NCBI RefSeq assembly: GCF_008642315.1
Contig: NZ_CP029192.1
Coordinates: 5,642,001-5,706,000 of the forward strand
Source: Streptomyces venezuelae
Lineage (GTDB): Bacteria; Actinomycetota; Actinomycetes; Streptomycetales; Streptomycetaceae
Direction: 5' to 3'
Length of the DNA: 64,000 nucleotides
Shown here: one piece after another, positions 41,277 through 49,524 of the stretch
How positions within the stretch are numbered: the stretch's first letter is position 1
Layout of the letters: every line of letters starts with the position of its first letter
Notes under the pieces: model-generated
Seen by the model: the letters and a program-made list of their open reading frames with translations, nothing else
Told to the model about the DNA's origin: nothing
Database searches by the model: none
Made by a program: the position numbers and the translations under genes

Positions 41277-41945
41277 ATGTCCGGCACCGGACGCGCCTGC
41301 CGACCGGGACGGCTCCTGACCGGAGTCGCCTGGGCGGTCCTCCTGGTCGGCCTCTGCCTCTGGGGCAGCGGCATCACGGGCCTGCGCGGCGGCCTCATCG
41401 CACCCGCGACGGGCGACGTCGCCGCGGTCGGCCGCCCCCTCGGCATCGAACTGCCGCCCGCGCACGAACCGTTGACGCCTGCACGCCCCGAGCGCGTCGA
41501 TGTGCCCGCGCTGAAGATCCGGGCCCCCGTGGCACCCCGCGGCCTGGACGGTGACGGCGCGATAGACCCGCCGTCCTTCGCCGAGTCGGACACCGTCGGC
41601 TGGTACGGCGGCGGCACCCGCCCCGGCGCCCCCGGCGCCGCCCTCTTCGTCGGCCACGTCGACACGGAGACCGAGCGCGCCGTCTTCTACGACCTCAGCA
41701 CCCTGCGCCCCGGCGAGAAGGTCGAGGTCGCCCGCACCGACGGCAGGACCGCCGAGTTCACGGTGGAGGACGTCCAGGTCGTCAGCCGGGAACGCTTCGA
41801 CGCGAAGGCGGCGTACGGCCCGCACGAGGACGGCCGCGCGGAGCTGCGCCTCATCACCTGCGGCGGCACCTTCGACAAGAACGCGCGCACCTACACGGCG
41901 AACGTGATCGTCTCCGCGTATCTGACCGGCGTGAGCGGGACTTGA
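41277..41945 (+). CDS. Class F sortase
   Basis: The product is 222 aa. An N-terminal TM (LLTGVAWAVLLVGLCLWG) precedes the sortase domain with VDVPALKIRAPVAP, GGTRPGAPGAALFVGHVDT (catalytic His), RLITCGG (catalytic Cys) and a downstream Arg in NART. Class F sortases in actinobacteria have loosely defined substrates. It is co-directional with the anchored secreted protein, and a 17-bp hairpin terminator follows 36 bp later. Confidence 0.92.
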   Translation: MSGTGRACRPGRLLTGVAWAVLLVGLCLWGSGITGLRGGLIAPATGDVAAVGRPLGIELPPAHEPLTPARPERVDVPALKIRAPVAPRGLDGDGAIDPPSFAESDTVGWYGGGTRPGAPGAALFVGHVDTETERAVFYDLSTLRPGEKVEVARTDGRTAEFTVEDVQVVSRERFDAKAAYGPHEDGRAELRLITCGGTFDKNARTYTANVIVSAYLTGVSGT

Positions 41946-42249
41946 CCCGACCACAGGTGGCCCATGCACGCATTCCGTACCCAGCCCGGTCGGCGGCCCG
42001 CTCCCCCCGGAGCCGCCGACCGGGCTGGTCCTCGACCGCGCGCGCACGAGCTGCGGGAGAAACCCGGCGCCGGCGCGGGAGGTACGGGGACCATTCCCGA
42101 ATTGCGGAACGGTCGACTGGCCGGGGGCTTGGGCCGTGCAACCGACTCTAGAACGAATGAGCGCGGGGGCCTAGAGGCGATGGCGACAGAATGACGCCAA
42201 GTCGCACACCCTTCTCTCTCCGTGATCACCGCAGGTGGGACGCCCTGCA
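41946..42249. other. Gene-free region with a strong terminator hairpin
   Basis: About 304 bp between the class F sortase and the GAF-ANTAR gene, which are convergent. It holds the hairpin at 41981-42028 near its left end. The remainder, including a slightly AT-richer stretch around 42145-42235, shows nothing recognisable. Confidence 0.5.
41981..42028. terminator. 17-bp perfect hairpin, bidirectional terminator
   Basis: CCAGCCCGGTCGGCGGC (41981-41997) and its exact complement (42012-42028) flank a 14-nt loop. The length and position between convergent genes indicate transcription termination on the plus strand and possibly on both. Confidence 0.8.
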
Positions 42250-43035
42250 TCAGGAAGGTGCGGACCTACCCGGACGGAGCTTCTTCTTGTCGATCTTCCC
42301 CCTGATCACCTGGGTGGCCACAAGGTCGATGACCTGCTGTTCTCTGCGTGCGTAACCCCGCAGGGCCTCGAATGCCTCGTCCATGCCGGTGTGCCAGCGC
42401 TCGGCGAGCACACCTTTGGCTTGTTCCACGTGAATGCGGCTGTCCAGCGCGGTCTGCAATTGTTCCGAGAGGGCTCGGTATGCGCTGTGGGTGCGATGGT
42501 TGTGCAGGCCCGTGGCCGCGGCATCGGCCAGGGTCTGCGCGATCCGCAGCCCGAGTTCGGACGGCACTCCGTCCTCGGGTCCGCCCGGCCCGCTCTCCGC
42601 GCCGGCCGTCGCCACGAAGACGTTGAGCACGCCGAGCACCGTGCCGCCCCGCCGGATCGGCACCGCGTACGTCTCCCCGACGCCCTGCTCGCCCGCGCGC
42701 CGGGCGAAGTGCGGCCAGCGGGCCCCCGCCCCGTCGGGAAAGATCCGCGTCGGCCGCACCGGCAGCCCGGTGCTGAAGCTCTCCACGCACGGGCCTCCGT
42801 GGCACTGGATCTCCAGCAGCCCCCGCACCGCCGCCCGTCGACGGGCACAGGGAATGACGCGGACCGAGTCCTCCCCGCCGGTGTACATCACGCCGACGCC
42901 CCGGGCGCCGACCAGCTCCGTGCAACGGTCCGCGAGCCACTCCAGATAGCGCTCGATATCGAAATCCTCGGTCAGGGTGTCCGCGGTCTGCACCAGGACG
43001 TCCGCAAGCCGCAGTTCGCTGTCGCGGTCCCGCAT
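42250..43035 (-). CDS. GAF-ANTAR regulatory protein
   Basis: The product is 261 aa from ATG 43035, with GGGAGG about 10 nt upstream. Residues about 30-180 form a GAF domain (LADRCTELVGARGVGVMYT; YAVPIRRGGTVLGVLNVF). Residues about 190-250 form an ANTAR RNA-binding domain with the characteristic ALDSRIHVEQAKGVLAER helix. ANTAR proteins bind dual-hairpin antiterminators in mRNA, and the GAF domain would supply the signal. No target transcript is identifiable. It is divergent from cslZ. Confidence 0.92.
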   Translation of the reverse strand: MRDRDSELRLADVLVQTADTLTEDFDIERYLEWLADRCTELVGARGVGVMYTGGEDSVRVIPCARRRAAVRGLLEIQCHGGPCVESFSTGLPVRPTRIFPDGAGARWPHFARRAGEQGVGETYAVPIRRGGTVLGVLNVFVATAGAESGPGGPEDGVPSELGLRIAQTLADAAATGLHNHRTHSAYRALSEQLQTALDSRIHVEQAKGVLAERWHTGMDEAFEALRGYARREQQVIDLVATQVIRGKIDKKKLRPGRSAPS

Positions 43036-43192
43036 GCCCCATGTACCTCCCCTCCCCGCAGACTGCGACTACCCATCCGGGGCAGGCTGTAACAGCTCTC
43101 CTACAGCTCTCCGCGCGGGCCGGACGAACCTCGTGGGCAGGGAAGACGTGTGTCAGGATTGAGAAACGGACAGTGCACCCGAGGGGGAGTGG

Positions 43193-44224
43193 ATGTACCG
43201 CAAAGGCACCGGTCGCGGGCACGGTCTCGCGGCCAGGGGGATGCGGGCGGGAGCGGCGCTCGCGGGGGCCGCGCTGGTCCTCGCCGGGTGCTCCTCCGGC
43301 GGTGACTCGGAGGACGACACGTCGAGTCCGCCCGTCAAGCAGCAGCCCAAGGGCAAGGACCCGTACTGGGTCAACCCGGACGGGAACGCGGCCAAGCAGG
43401 TCGACGCGTACGCCGAGGACGGCAAGAAGGACGAGGCCGCGCAGATCCGCAAGATCGCCGAGCAGCCGGTCGCCGAATGGCTCGTCCCGGAGAACGCGGA
43501 GGACCAGGCGCGCGGATTCACCGAGGCGGCGGAGAAGGCCGACCGCGACGCGCTGCTCGTCCTCTACAACATCCCGCACCGCGACTGCGGCCAGTACTCG
43601 GGCGGCGGCGCGGCCGACGGCAACGCGTACCGCGCGTTCGTCGACCAGGTCGCCAAGGGCATCGGCGACCGCCACGCCACGGTGATCCTGGAGCCTGACG
43701 CGGTCCTGCACATGGTCGACAACTGCACGCCCGAGCAGTTCCACGAGGAGCGGTACGACCTCCTCAAGGGCGCCATCGGCAAGCTCAAGTCCCTGAAGAA
43801 CACGAAGGTGTACCTGGACGCGGGCAACGCGGGCTGGAAGAACCCCGACTCGCTCTGGGAGCCCCTGCAGCGGTCGGGCGTCGGGCAGGCCGACGGCTTC
43901 TCGGTGAACGTCTCCAACTTCCAGACCACCGAGGTCAGCACGGAGTTCGGCAAGAAGCTGTCGGCGAAGATCGGCGGGAAGCCGTTCGTCATCGATACGG
44001 GACGCAACGGCGCTGGGCCGTACGACAAGGGCAAGGACCCCTGGTGCAACCCTCCCGGCCGCGCGCTCGGCGAGGCTCCGACGACGAGGACGTCCGATCC
44101 CCTCGTCGACGCGTACCTCTGGGTCAAGCGGCCCGGTGAGTCCGACGGCACGTGCCGGGGCGGCCCCAAGGCCGGCCAATGGTGGCCCGAATACGCGTTG
44201 GGCCTCACGAAGGCGTCCGGCTAG
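43193..44224 (+). CDS. cslZ: GH6 endoglucanase-type lipoprotein of the tip-polysaccharide locus
   Basis: The product is 343 aa with ATG 43193 behind GAGGGGGAG. The lipobox is LVLAGC. A GH6 domain follows with LYNIPHRDCGQYSGGGA, VILEPDAVLHMVDNC (catalytic acid Asp), VNVSNFQTT, WCNPPGRALG and DAYLWVKRPGESDG. In Streptomyces the GH6 protein next to cslA/glxA is thought to trim or release the CslA-made beta-glucan. It ends 8 bp from the convergent glxA stop. Confidence 0.9.
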   Translation: MYRKGTGRGHGLAARGMRAGAALAGAALVLAGCSSGGDSEDDTSSPPVKQQPKGKDPYWVNPDGNAAKQVDAYAEDGKKDEAAQIRKIAEQPVAEWLVPENAEDQARGFTEAAEKADRDALLVLYNIPHRDCGQYSGGGAADGNAYRAFVDQVAKGIGDRHATVILEPDAVLHMVDNCTPEQFHEERYDLLKGAIGKLKSLKNTKVYLDAGNAGWKNPDSLWEPLQRSGVGQADGFSVNVSNFQTTEVSTEFGKKLSAKIGGKPFVIDTGRNGAGPYDKGKDPWCNPPGRALGEAPTTRTSDPLVDAYLWVKRPGESDGTCRGGPKAGQWWPEYALGLTKASG

Positions 44225-44232
44225 GGGCGCCC

Positions 44233-46170
44233 CTAGGGCACCCTCACCCACTGCGCCTTGCTCGGCGTGCCCTGGTCGTCCGTGACGAAGAGCATGTACC
44301 AGCCGGACTCGACCAGGGAGCGGTTCTTCGGAAGGGTCACGGAGACCGAACCCTTCGACTTCTTCAGGTCGAGCGCGATCGACGTCTGGTCGATGTCCGT
44401 GACGTGCGTCGAAGCACTCGGCTTGATGAGGCGGGCCGTCTTGATGGACGAGGAGTGCTTCGTGGGGAACGTTCCCGAGCCACCCCGTGCGATCGTCTTC
44501 GGCCCCGCGCCCAGCGACGGCTGCGAACCGTGGTACAGGTACGGCGGCGTGTAGATCTCGATGCGCTGCTCGAACACGCCCGGCTTCGTGTTGGCCTTGT
44601 CGGAGTAGAGCGAGTCGGAGCCGAAGAACATCACGCGGCCGTCGGGCAGCAGGATCGACCCTGAGTGGTAGTTGCGTCCCACCTCGGGGTCCGCCACCCG
44701 CTTCATCTCACCGGTCTTCGCGTCGTAGATCCGCGCCTGGTGGATGTTGGAGTCGCTGCGTCCGCGGTAGTCCTCGGAGCCGCCGGAGATGAGGACCGTG
44801 TCGTCGGGCAGCGTCGAGATCTGCGGGTAGCGCGTGCCCTTTTCCAGGGAGGGGCCGTCGACGAAGCGCGGCTGGTCCGCCTCGAGGTCGACGATGCGTG
44901 TCTTCTCGCTGGACTCCTTGGACTCGCCGACACCGCCGCCGCCGACCACCATGTACTTCTGGTCCTGGGCGGGCGGCAGTTCGACCGTGCCGGAGGTCTC
45001 CATGAGCTTCGGGTCGCTCAGGCCCGGGATGCCCTGCCACTTGTTGGTCTCCAGGTCCCAGACGCCGGGCTTGCGGCCGACGTCGTCCGGGCCGTACCCG
45101 GCGTTGGAACCGGAGTAGAACAGCTTGCCGTCGGCCATCTGGAAGATCGCCGGGTAGGTCGGGAACTGACGGATGCCCTTGGTGTACGTCCACTTCTTGG
45201 TCTTCGGGTCGTACACCTCGTTCTTGCCCGGGACGAGCTGCCCGATCTCGTCGAGGCCCGAGGTGGAGAGGATCTTGCCGTCGGTGAGCGTGGTCAGCGT
45301 GGGGTACCAGCGCGCCTCGTTCATCGGGTCGACCTTGATGTACCGCTCGGCGACCGGGTCGAACTCGAAGGTGTCCTTGATCCCCTGGAAGTCCTTCTTG
45401 TCCAGGGCGAGTTTCTGCGCCATGCCGTAGACGTTGCGGGTGTCGGCGCCCTTCAGGCCCTGGATGCGGTAGTTGTCCTGGGTGCCCGTCTCGTGTTCCG
45501 CCCCGCTCTGCTGCGCCTCCACGTAGACCCGGCCGAGGCCCGGCTCCGTGCGCACGAACGCGCCGGTCTGCTTGTCGAAGACCTTCTTCGCCTTCTCGAC
45601 CAGGATGTTGTCCTGGGAGACGAACGTCTTGCCGTTCTTCTTGCCGGTGAACTTCGTCCCCTTGGGGATCGTCTTCGGTTCGTCCGGATCCTCGTTGTGG
45701 ACGATCATCAGGCCGCCGGCCTTGGTGATGTCGCCCTTCAGCTTCTCGTAGCGCTGCGTGCCGCCCGCGATCAGCAGATTGCCGTTGCCCAGCTGGGTGT
45801 GGCCCGTGCAGAACAGGTCGGTGGGCGTCGGGATCTTCTTGATGGTGTTCTTGACCGGGTCCCACAGCCGGGTGTCGAACTTCTTCCTGTCGAAGTTCTT
45901 CTGGTTGTTGCCGGACCCGGCGACCAGCAGGACCTTGCCCGTGTGCAGGAGCGCCGCGTGGATGGTGTTCTGGCGGTACTCCTCCGGGAAGTCGATGACC
46001 TCCCAATGGCCGTTGTCCGCCTTGTACTCCGGCTTGTTGATCTTGTAGTCGTGGTACTTCTCGGAGCCCACGCGCCACAGCCACGGGCCGTTCATCCCCG
46101 CCAGCGCGAGGACGACCGCCGCGCCTATCGCGATGCGGCGGGCGCGACGGCGGCTGGAGGGGTCTTTCAT
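44233..46170 (-). CDS. glxA: GlxA radical-copper oxidase
   Basis: The product is 645 aa. An N-terminal TM anchor (about 13-30) precedes a seven-bladed kelch-type galactose-oxidase fold. The cofactor residues are in the positions described for S. lividans GlxA: Cys121 (LFCTGHT), then Trp288-Tyr289 (EARWYPTL). Copper ligands by alignment are Tyr501-His502 (GRNYHSGS) and His589 (SASTHVTD). GlxA oxidises the CslA-made glycan at hyphal tips. Its ATG overlaps the cslA TGA, so the two are translationally coupled. Confidence 0.96.
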   Translation of the reverse strand: MKDPSSRRRARRIAIGAAVVLALAGMNGPWLWRVGSEKYHDYKINKPEYKADNGHWEVIDFPEEYRQNTIHAALLHTGKVLLVAGSGNNQKNFDRKKFDTRLWDPVKNTIKKIPTPTDLFCTGHTQLGNGNLLIAGGTQRYEKLKGDITKAGGLMIVHNEDPDEPKTIPKGTKFTGKKNGKTFVSQDNILVEKAKKVFDKQTGAFVRTEPGLGRVYVEAQQSGAEHETGTQDNYRIQGLKGADTRNVYGMAQKLALDKKDFQGIKDTFEFDPVAERYIKVDPMNEARWYPTLTTLTDGKILSTSGLDEIGQLVPGKNEVYDPKTKKWTYTKGIRQFPTYPAIFQMADGKLFYSGSNAGYGPDDVGRKPGVWDLETNKWQGIPGLSDPKLMETSGTVELPPAQDQKYMVVGGGGVGESKESSEKTRIVDLEADQPRFVDGPSLEKGTRYPQISTLPDDTVLISGGSEDYRGRSDSNIHQARIYDAKTGEMKRVADPEVGRNYHSGSILLPDGRVMFFGSDSLYSDKANTKPGVFEQRIEIYTPPYLYHGSQPSLGAGPKTIARGGSGTFPTKHSSSIKTARLIKPSASTHVTDIDQTSIALDLKKSKGSVSVTLPKNRSLVESGWYMLFVTDDQGTPSKAQWVRVP

Positions 46171-48122
46171 TTCTTACGTCCCCCAAGGGAAATCTGCATG
46201 GTCTGGTCGGGCGCGGCCCAACTGGGCTTCTGCTGCGCGGGGTGCGGCGCGGCCTGCGGTGCGGGCGGGCCGGCGTGCGGCGGCTGCGCCATGGCGTCCC
46301 GCTGCTGCGGGACGGTCGCGTCCGGCGCGGGCGGCGGCTTCTTCTTGTCCTGCCGCATGCCCCAGCGCCACGCGAAGATCGGCGCGGCCGTGATCAGCAG
46401 GGCGAAGGTGGCCCAGGTGATCATCGCCGGGTGGGAGTGGCCGTACATGAAGGAGGCGGCCATCGAGGCGCCGAAGACCAGGATGAAGAACAGGTGGATC
46501 CGGAAGGTCCCGAACAGGGTGTCGGGGCTCGCCGAGTCGCCCTTGGGGGTCACCACGAACTTGCTCTTGCGGCGCAGGGCCGCGTCCATCAGTGAGCGGG
46601 CGTAGACGGGCGCGGAGAGCGCCGACATCACCATGCCCGCCACACCGCCGGAGCCCTCGGGCTCGTGCGGGGAGACGTTGTGCCTGCGGTTCCAGATGTA
46701 CAGGCCGATCTGCAGCGCGGAGGCGTTGCCGTAGAGCATCAGCCAGATGGTCGGGTCGATGTTCACGCCGGACGCGCCGAGACCCAGGAACAGCGCACAG
46801 CTCAGCGCCGCGAGGATCCAGTTCATGGCGGACATCGGGTAGAAGATGACCATCATCGTGTAGTTGAAGAGACGGCCCGGGGGCAGCGAGAACGGTGCCT
46901 TCCAGAACTGCTTGAGGATCGTCTCGTACGTTCCGCGGGACCAGCGCAGCTGCTGGGTGAAGAAGTCCGTCCAGGCGTTGGGGCCCTCGCCGACGGCGAG
47001 CACGTCCGGCGTGTAGACCGACTTCCACTTCTTGCCGGTGGCCGGGTTGGTGGCGCGGTGGATCTCGAACCCGGTCGCCATGTCCTCGGTGATCGAGTCG
47101 TACAGGCCACCGATCTGCTTCAGGGCCTTGATGCGCACCGCGTTGGAGGTGCCGACGAACATCGGGGCGCCGTACGCGTTGCCCGCGCGCTGGATCAGCG
47201 CGTGGAAGAGGAACTGCTGCGACTCGGCGGCCTTGGTGACGAAGTTGTCGTAGTTGCCGTAGACCTGCGGGCCGATGACGAAGCCGACGTTCTCGTCCCG
47301 GAAGAAGCCGAGCATCCGCTCCAGGTAGTTCGGCATCGGGACGTGGTCGGTGTCGACCGAGGCGAAGTAGTCGTAGTCGTCGCCGTGGGCGTCGAGCCAG
47401 GCGTTGTAGTTGCCGTGCTTGGTCCTGGCGCGGTGCGGGCCCTTCGTCATGTTCCACTTCGCGACGCCCTTGCGGGAGAAGTGGTGGACGCCGAGCCGCC
47501 GGCAGACCTCCTTGACCTCCGGGTCGTCACCCTCGTCGAGGAGCCATACGTGCAGCAGACCGCGGTGACGGATCCTGACCGCGGCCTCCAGCGTCTTCGT
47601 CACCATCTCGATCGGCTCCTTGCCGGGCACGAACGAGGTGAGGAAGGCGACTCTGGTGCCGGTCTCGGGCACCACGGGTATCGGGTCGCGGGCGACGAGC
47701 GTGGCGTGCGCGTTGGAGAGCACGTTCATGCAGCGGAAGAACTCGATCAGACCGATGGATATGAGCATGACGACGTCGAGGACCGGCAGCCAGTCGTTGG
47801 CGACGTAGTCCCGCTCCGTCCAGTGCTCGGGCTGGAGCAGCCAGCCGAGCAGCACCAGGGAGAGCAGCGGGGCCGCGCCCAGCATCAGCGCGGCCCGTAC
47901 CTTGTGCGGCTCCTGCGAGAGCAGTGAGCGGTACCTCACCTTGTAGGGCTTGCTCGGGTCGGGCTGCGTCAGCGGGCCCGCGAGCCGGCTGTAGTGCTCG
48001 TAGTCGTACCGCGGCAGGGTCTTCTTGATTCTTCGGAAGCCACCCGTCGTGTGCGACGGCACCCGGAGCTGGGTCGTCTCTGACGGGTCGTTCTGCCGCG
48101 CGCCCGTCGGCGTCGACGTCAT
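46167..48122 (-). CDS. cslA: CslA cellulose-synthase-like glycosyltransferase
   Basis: The product is 651 aa from ATG 48122 behind GGGGGG. A cytosolic N-terminus, TM1-2 (VRAALMLGAAPLLSLVLLGWLL; VLDVVMLISIGLIEFF), and a GT2 domain with DEGDD, SVDTDHVP (DxD), TED and QQLRWSRG follow. Several C-terminal TM helices precede a Pro/Ala/Gln-rich tail. It makes a beta-glucan at the hyphal tip needed for normal morphology and attachment. It is divergent from the FadR-type regulator and upstream of glxA. A palindrome lies about 100 bp upstream. Confidence 0.96.
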   Translation of the reverse strand: MTSTPTGARQNDPSETTQLRVPSHTTGGFRRIKKTLPRYDYEHYSRLAGPLTQPDPSKPYKVRYRSLLSQEPHKVRAALMLGAAPLLSLVLLGWLLQPEHWTERDYVANDWLPVLDVVMLISIGLIEFFRCMNVLSNAHATLVARDPIPVVPETGTRVAFLTSFVPGKEPIEMVTKTLEAAVRIRHRGLLHVWLLDEGDDPEVKEVCRRLGVHHFSRKGVAKWNMTKGPHRARTKHGNYNAWLDAHGDDYDYFASVDTDHVPMPNYLERMLGFFRDENVGFVIGPQVYGNYDNFVTKAAESQQFLFHALIQRAGNAYGAPMFVGTSNAVRIKALKQIGGLYDSITEDMATGFEIHRATNPATGKKWKSVYTPDVLAVGEGPNAWTDFFTQQLRWSRGTYETILKQFWKAPFSLPPGRLFNYTMMVIFYPMSAMNWILAALSCALFLGLGASGVNIDPTIWLMLYGNASALQIGLYIWNRRHNVSPHEPEGSGGVAGMVMSALSAPVYARSLMDAALRRKSKFVVTPKGDSASPDTLFGTFRIHLFFILVFGASMAASFMYGHSHPAMITWATFALLITAAPIFAWRWGMRQDKKKPPPAPDATVPQQRDAMAQPPHAGPPAPQAAPHPAQQKPSWAAPDQTMQISLGGRKK

Positions 48123-48420
48123 GAGTATCCCCCCGCACGCGGTCACCCGCGTGTTCGTAGGTCGTTCCGTCCGCTCCGGTGCCCCTGGACCTTCACGAAC
48201 GCATCAGCAGCAGGCCGACTTGTCCTAAGACATGGAAAGGCGACCTTCCGGTTGCATGATGCCCCCCTCGACATCGCTTCATGAACGGGACCCCCGTCCC
48301 TGTCCCGCCGCGGTCGTCTCGGGCCCCCAACTGCCCCGTATCGCCCGCCTCATGAGAGCCAATGGCTCCAGGACAGGGTTCTACGCCTTACGGCATGATC
48401 GCAAGAGCGATACAAGGGGT
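48123..48420. promoter_or_regulatory. cslA upstream region with palindrome
   Basis: About 298 bp between cslA and the 3' end of the FadR-type gene. TGTC-CTAA-GACA (48221-48232) is the only clear short palindrome. The segment around 48390-48440 is slightly AT-richer. No gene is supported. Confidence 0.4.
48221..48232. promoter_or_regulatory. Palindrome TGTC-CTAA-GACA upstream of cslA
   Basis: A perfect 4-4-4 inverted repeat about 100 bp before the cslA ATG. Position and form fit a repressor site. The neighbouring FadR/GntR regulator is one candidate; no second copy was found at that gene's own promoter. Confidence 0.35.
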
Positions 48421-49134
48421 TTACCGGTCATACGAGCGATTTGGTGCGTCTGTTGGGACAGGTGAGCCCAAACGGGTTCGAATGTTGCCGAAGTGTTCGC
48501 GTATGGCCTGCTCAGCCCGGAGGGCGTCGCCGGAGCGCACCGCTTCCAGAATCTCGCGGTGCTGACGACAGGTGATCTTGGGGTCCGGTGGTACGTCCAC
48601 GAGATCCGTCCGGACCCGGTGGAAAGCGTCCCAAAACGCTTCCAGAACCTCGCCCAGGAGCAGGTTTCCGAGGCCGCGGTACAGCGTGGCGTGAAACGCA
48701 CGGTCGGTCTCGGCCCGCACCTCGCCCTCCGGGGAGGCCGCCTCGGCCTCCATCCGTGCGACGAGCGCGTCCAGTTCGGCCAGGTCGGCCTCGGGTACGC
48801 GGCCCGCGAGGCGCGCGATGAGCCCGGTCTCCACGGCCTCCCTCAGCTCCAGGAGCTGGAGCAGGCTGTCCTCGCCGCGGTAGTGGCCCGCGACCGTGCG
48901 GAAGGCCAGGCCCTCGATCATCGGTGCGACCGACATCGGGCCGACATACGTCCCGAAACCGTGCCGGATCTCCACGATTCCCATGGCCTGGAGGGCCTTC
49001 AGGGCCTCCCGCACGGAGTTCCTGCTGACCCCGAGGCGCTCCATCAGCTCGGGCTCGGTCGGCAGCGAGGCCCCGGAGGGCAGCCTCGAATCGATGATCA
49101 GCTTCTTGATCCGCTCCTGGATGTCTCGCGCCAT
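48421..49134 (-). CDS. FadR/GntR-family (FCD domain) transcriptional regulator
   Basis: The product is 237 aa. An N-terminal winged HTH has LPTEPELMERLGVSRNSVREALKALQAMGIVEIRHGFGTYV. The FCD ligand domain (about 85-225) has the metal-binding pattern with D-R-x-F-H-A-T-L, and H residues in QHREIL and REHFGNI. FCD regulators usually sense acids or sugar acids. It lies upstream of, and on the same strand as, cslA, and may act on the cslA promoter. An 18-bp tandem repeat and a leaderless-type -10 sit before its start. Confidence 0.9.
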   Translation of the reverse strand: MARDIQERIKKLIIDSRLPSGASLPTEPELMERLGVSRNSVREALKALQAMGIVEIRHGFGTYVGPMSVAPMIEGLAFRTVAGHYRGEDSLLQLLELREAVETGLIARLAGRVPEADLAELDALVARMEAEAASPEGEVRAETDRAFHATLYRGLGNLLLGEVLEAFWDAFHRVRTDLVDVPPDPKITCRQHREILEAVRSGDALRAEQAIREHFGNIRTRLGSPVPTDAPNRSYDR

Positions 49135-49140
49135 GGCGAC

Positions 49141-49146
49141 ACGGTA
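49141..49146 (-). promoter_or_regulatory. Predicted -10 of the FadR-type regulator (leaderless)
   Basis: On the minus strand TACCGT (TANNNT) ends 6 nt before the ATG at 49134. No ribosome-binding site is visible. Confidence 0.4.
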
Positions 49147-49158
49147 GCGGTACGCGCA

Positions 49159-49194
49159 CGGCGGCCGGTCCCTGTACGGCGGCCGGTCCCCGTA
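49159..49194. repeat. 18-bp tandem repeat upstream of FadR-type gene
   Basis: CGGCGGCCGGTCCCTGTA (49159-49176) is repeated at 49177-49194 with one substitution. It lies where the -35 region of the regulator gene should be, so it could be a pair of direct-repeat binding sites. Confidence 0.7.
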
Positions 49195-49203
49195 CGGGAA
49201 CGA

Positions 49204-49235
49204 CGAAGGCCCTCCGCGTGAACGGAGGGCCTTCG
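49204..49235 (-). terminator. Terminator of tRNA-Lys (left copy)
   Basis: CGAAGGCCCTCCG (49204-49216) and its complement (49223-49235) form a perfect 13-bp stem with a 6-nt loop, 8 nt past the tRNA 3' end. Confidence 0.85.
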
Positions 49236-49242
49236 CTGTCTG

Positions 49243-49316
49243 TGCGCCGCCAGGGACTCGAACCCCGGACCCGCTGATTAAGAGTCAGCTGCTCTAACCA
49301 ACTGAGCTAGCGGCGC
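49243..49316 (-). tRNA. tRNA-Lys (anticodon CTT)
   Basis: A 74-nt cloverleaf. The acceptor GCGCCGC/GCGGCGC is followed by discriminator A. It has a D-arm with AGTTGGTTA, an anticodon stem GCTGA/TCAGC with loop CTCTTAA (anticodon CTT), and a T-arm with TTCGAGT. CCA is not encoded. It is identical to the copy at 59136-59209 in the opposite orientation. Confidence 0.97.
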
Positions 49317-49524
49317 CTGCTGACCTGGAGAACTCTACCGGATGTCCGGGGGTGCTCCGAACCACCCGGCGGGCGCCCGCCGGGCCCGGGCGGTGGGGAG
49401 GCGGGGGCGCCGGGGGAGGCAATGCATCATTCGGACCGTCAACATGCGGTATCCCGGGACGGTTGAGAAACTGACGGACGTGCAGATGCGAGAACATTCT
49501 TTTCCGGGGTGTGAGGGGAATCGC
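49317..49524. other. Upstream region of the peptidoglycan-binding gene and tRNA
   Basis: About 208 bp. A TAGAGT motif on the minus strand (complement of 49333-49338) is a possible -10 for the tRNA. Several in-frame GTG/ATG codons precede the chosen ATG of the next gene. No riboswitch consensus, including the c-di-AMP type, was recognised. Confidence 0.35.

Noticed and set aside
49317..49524. c-di-AMP riboswitch before the NlpC/P60-like gene
   Set aside because: Such riboswitches occur before cell-wall genes in Streptomyces, but the conserved motifs were not recognisable here.
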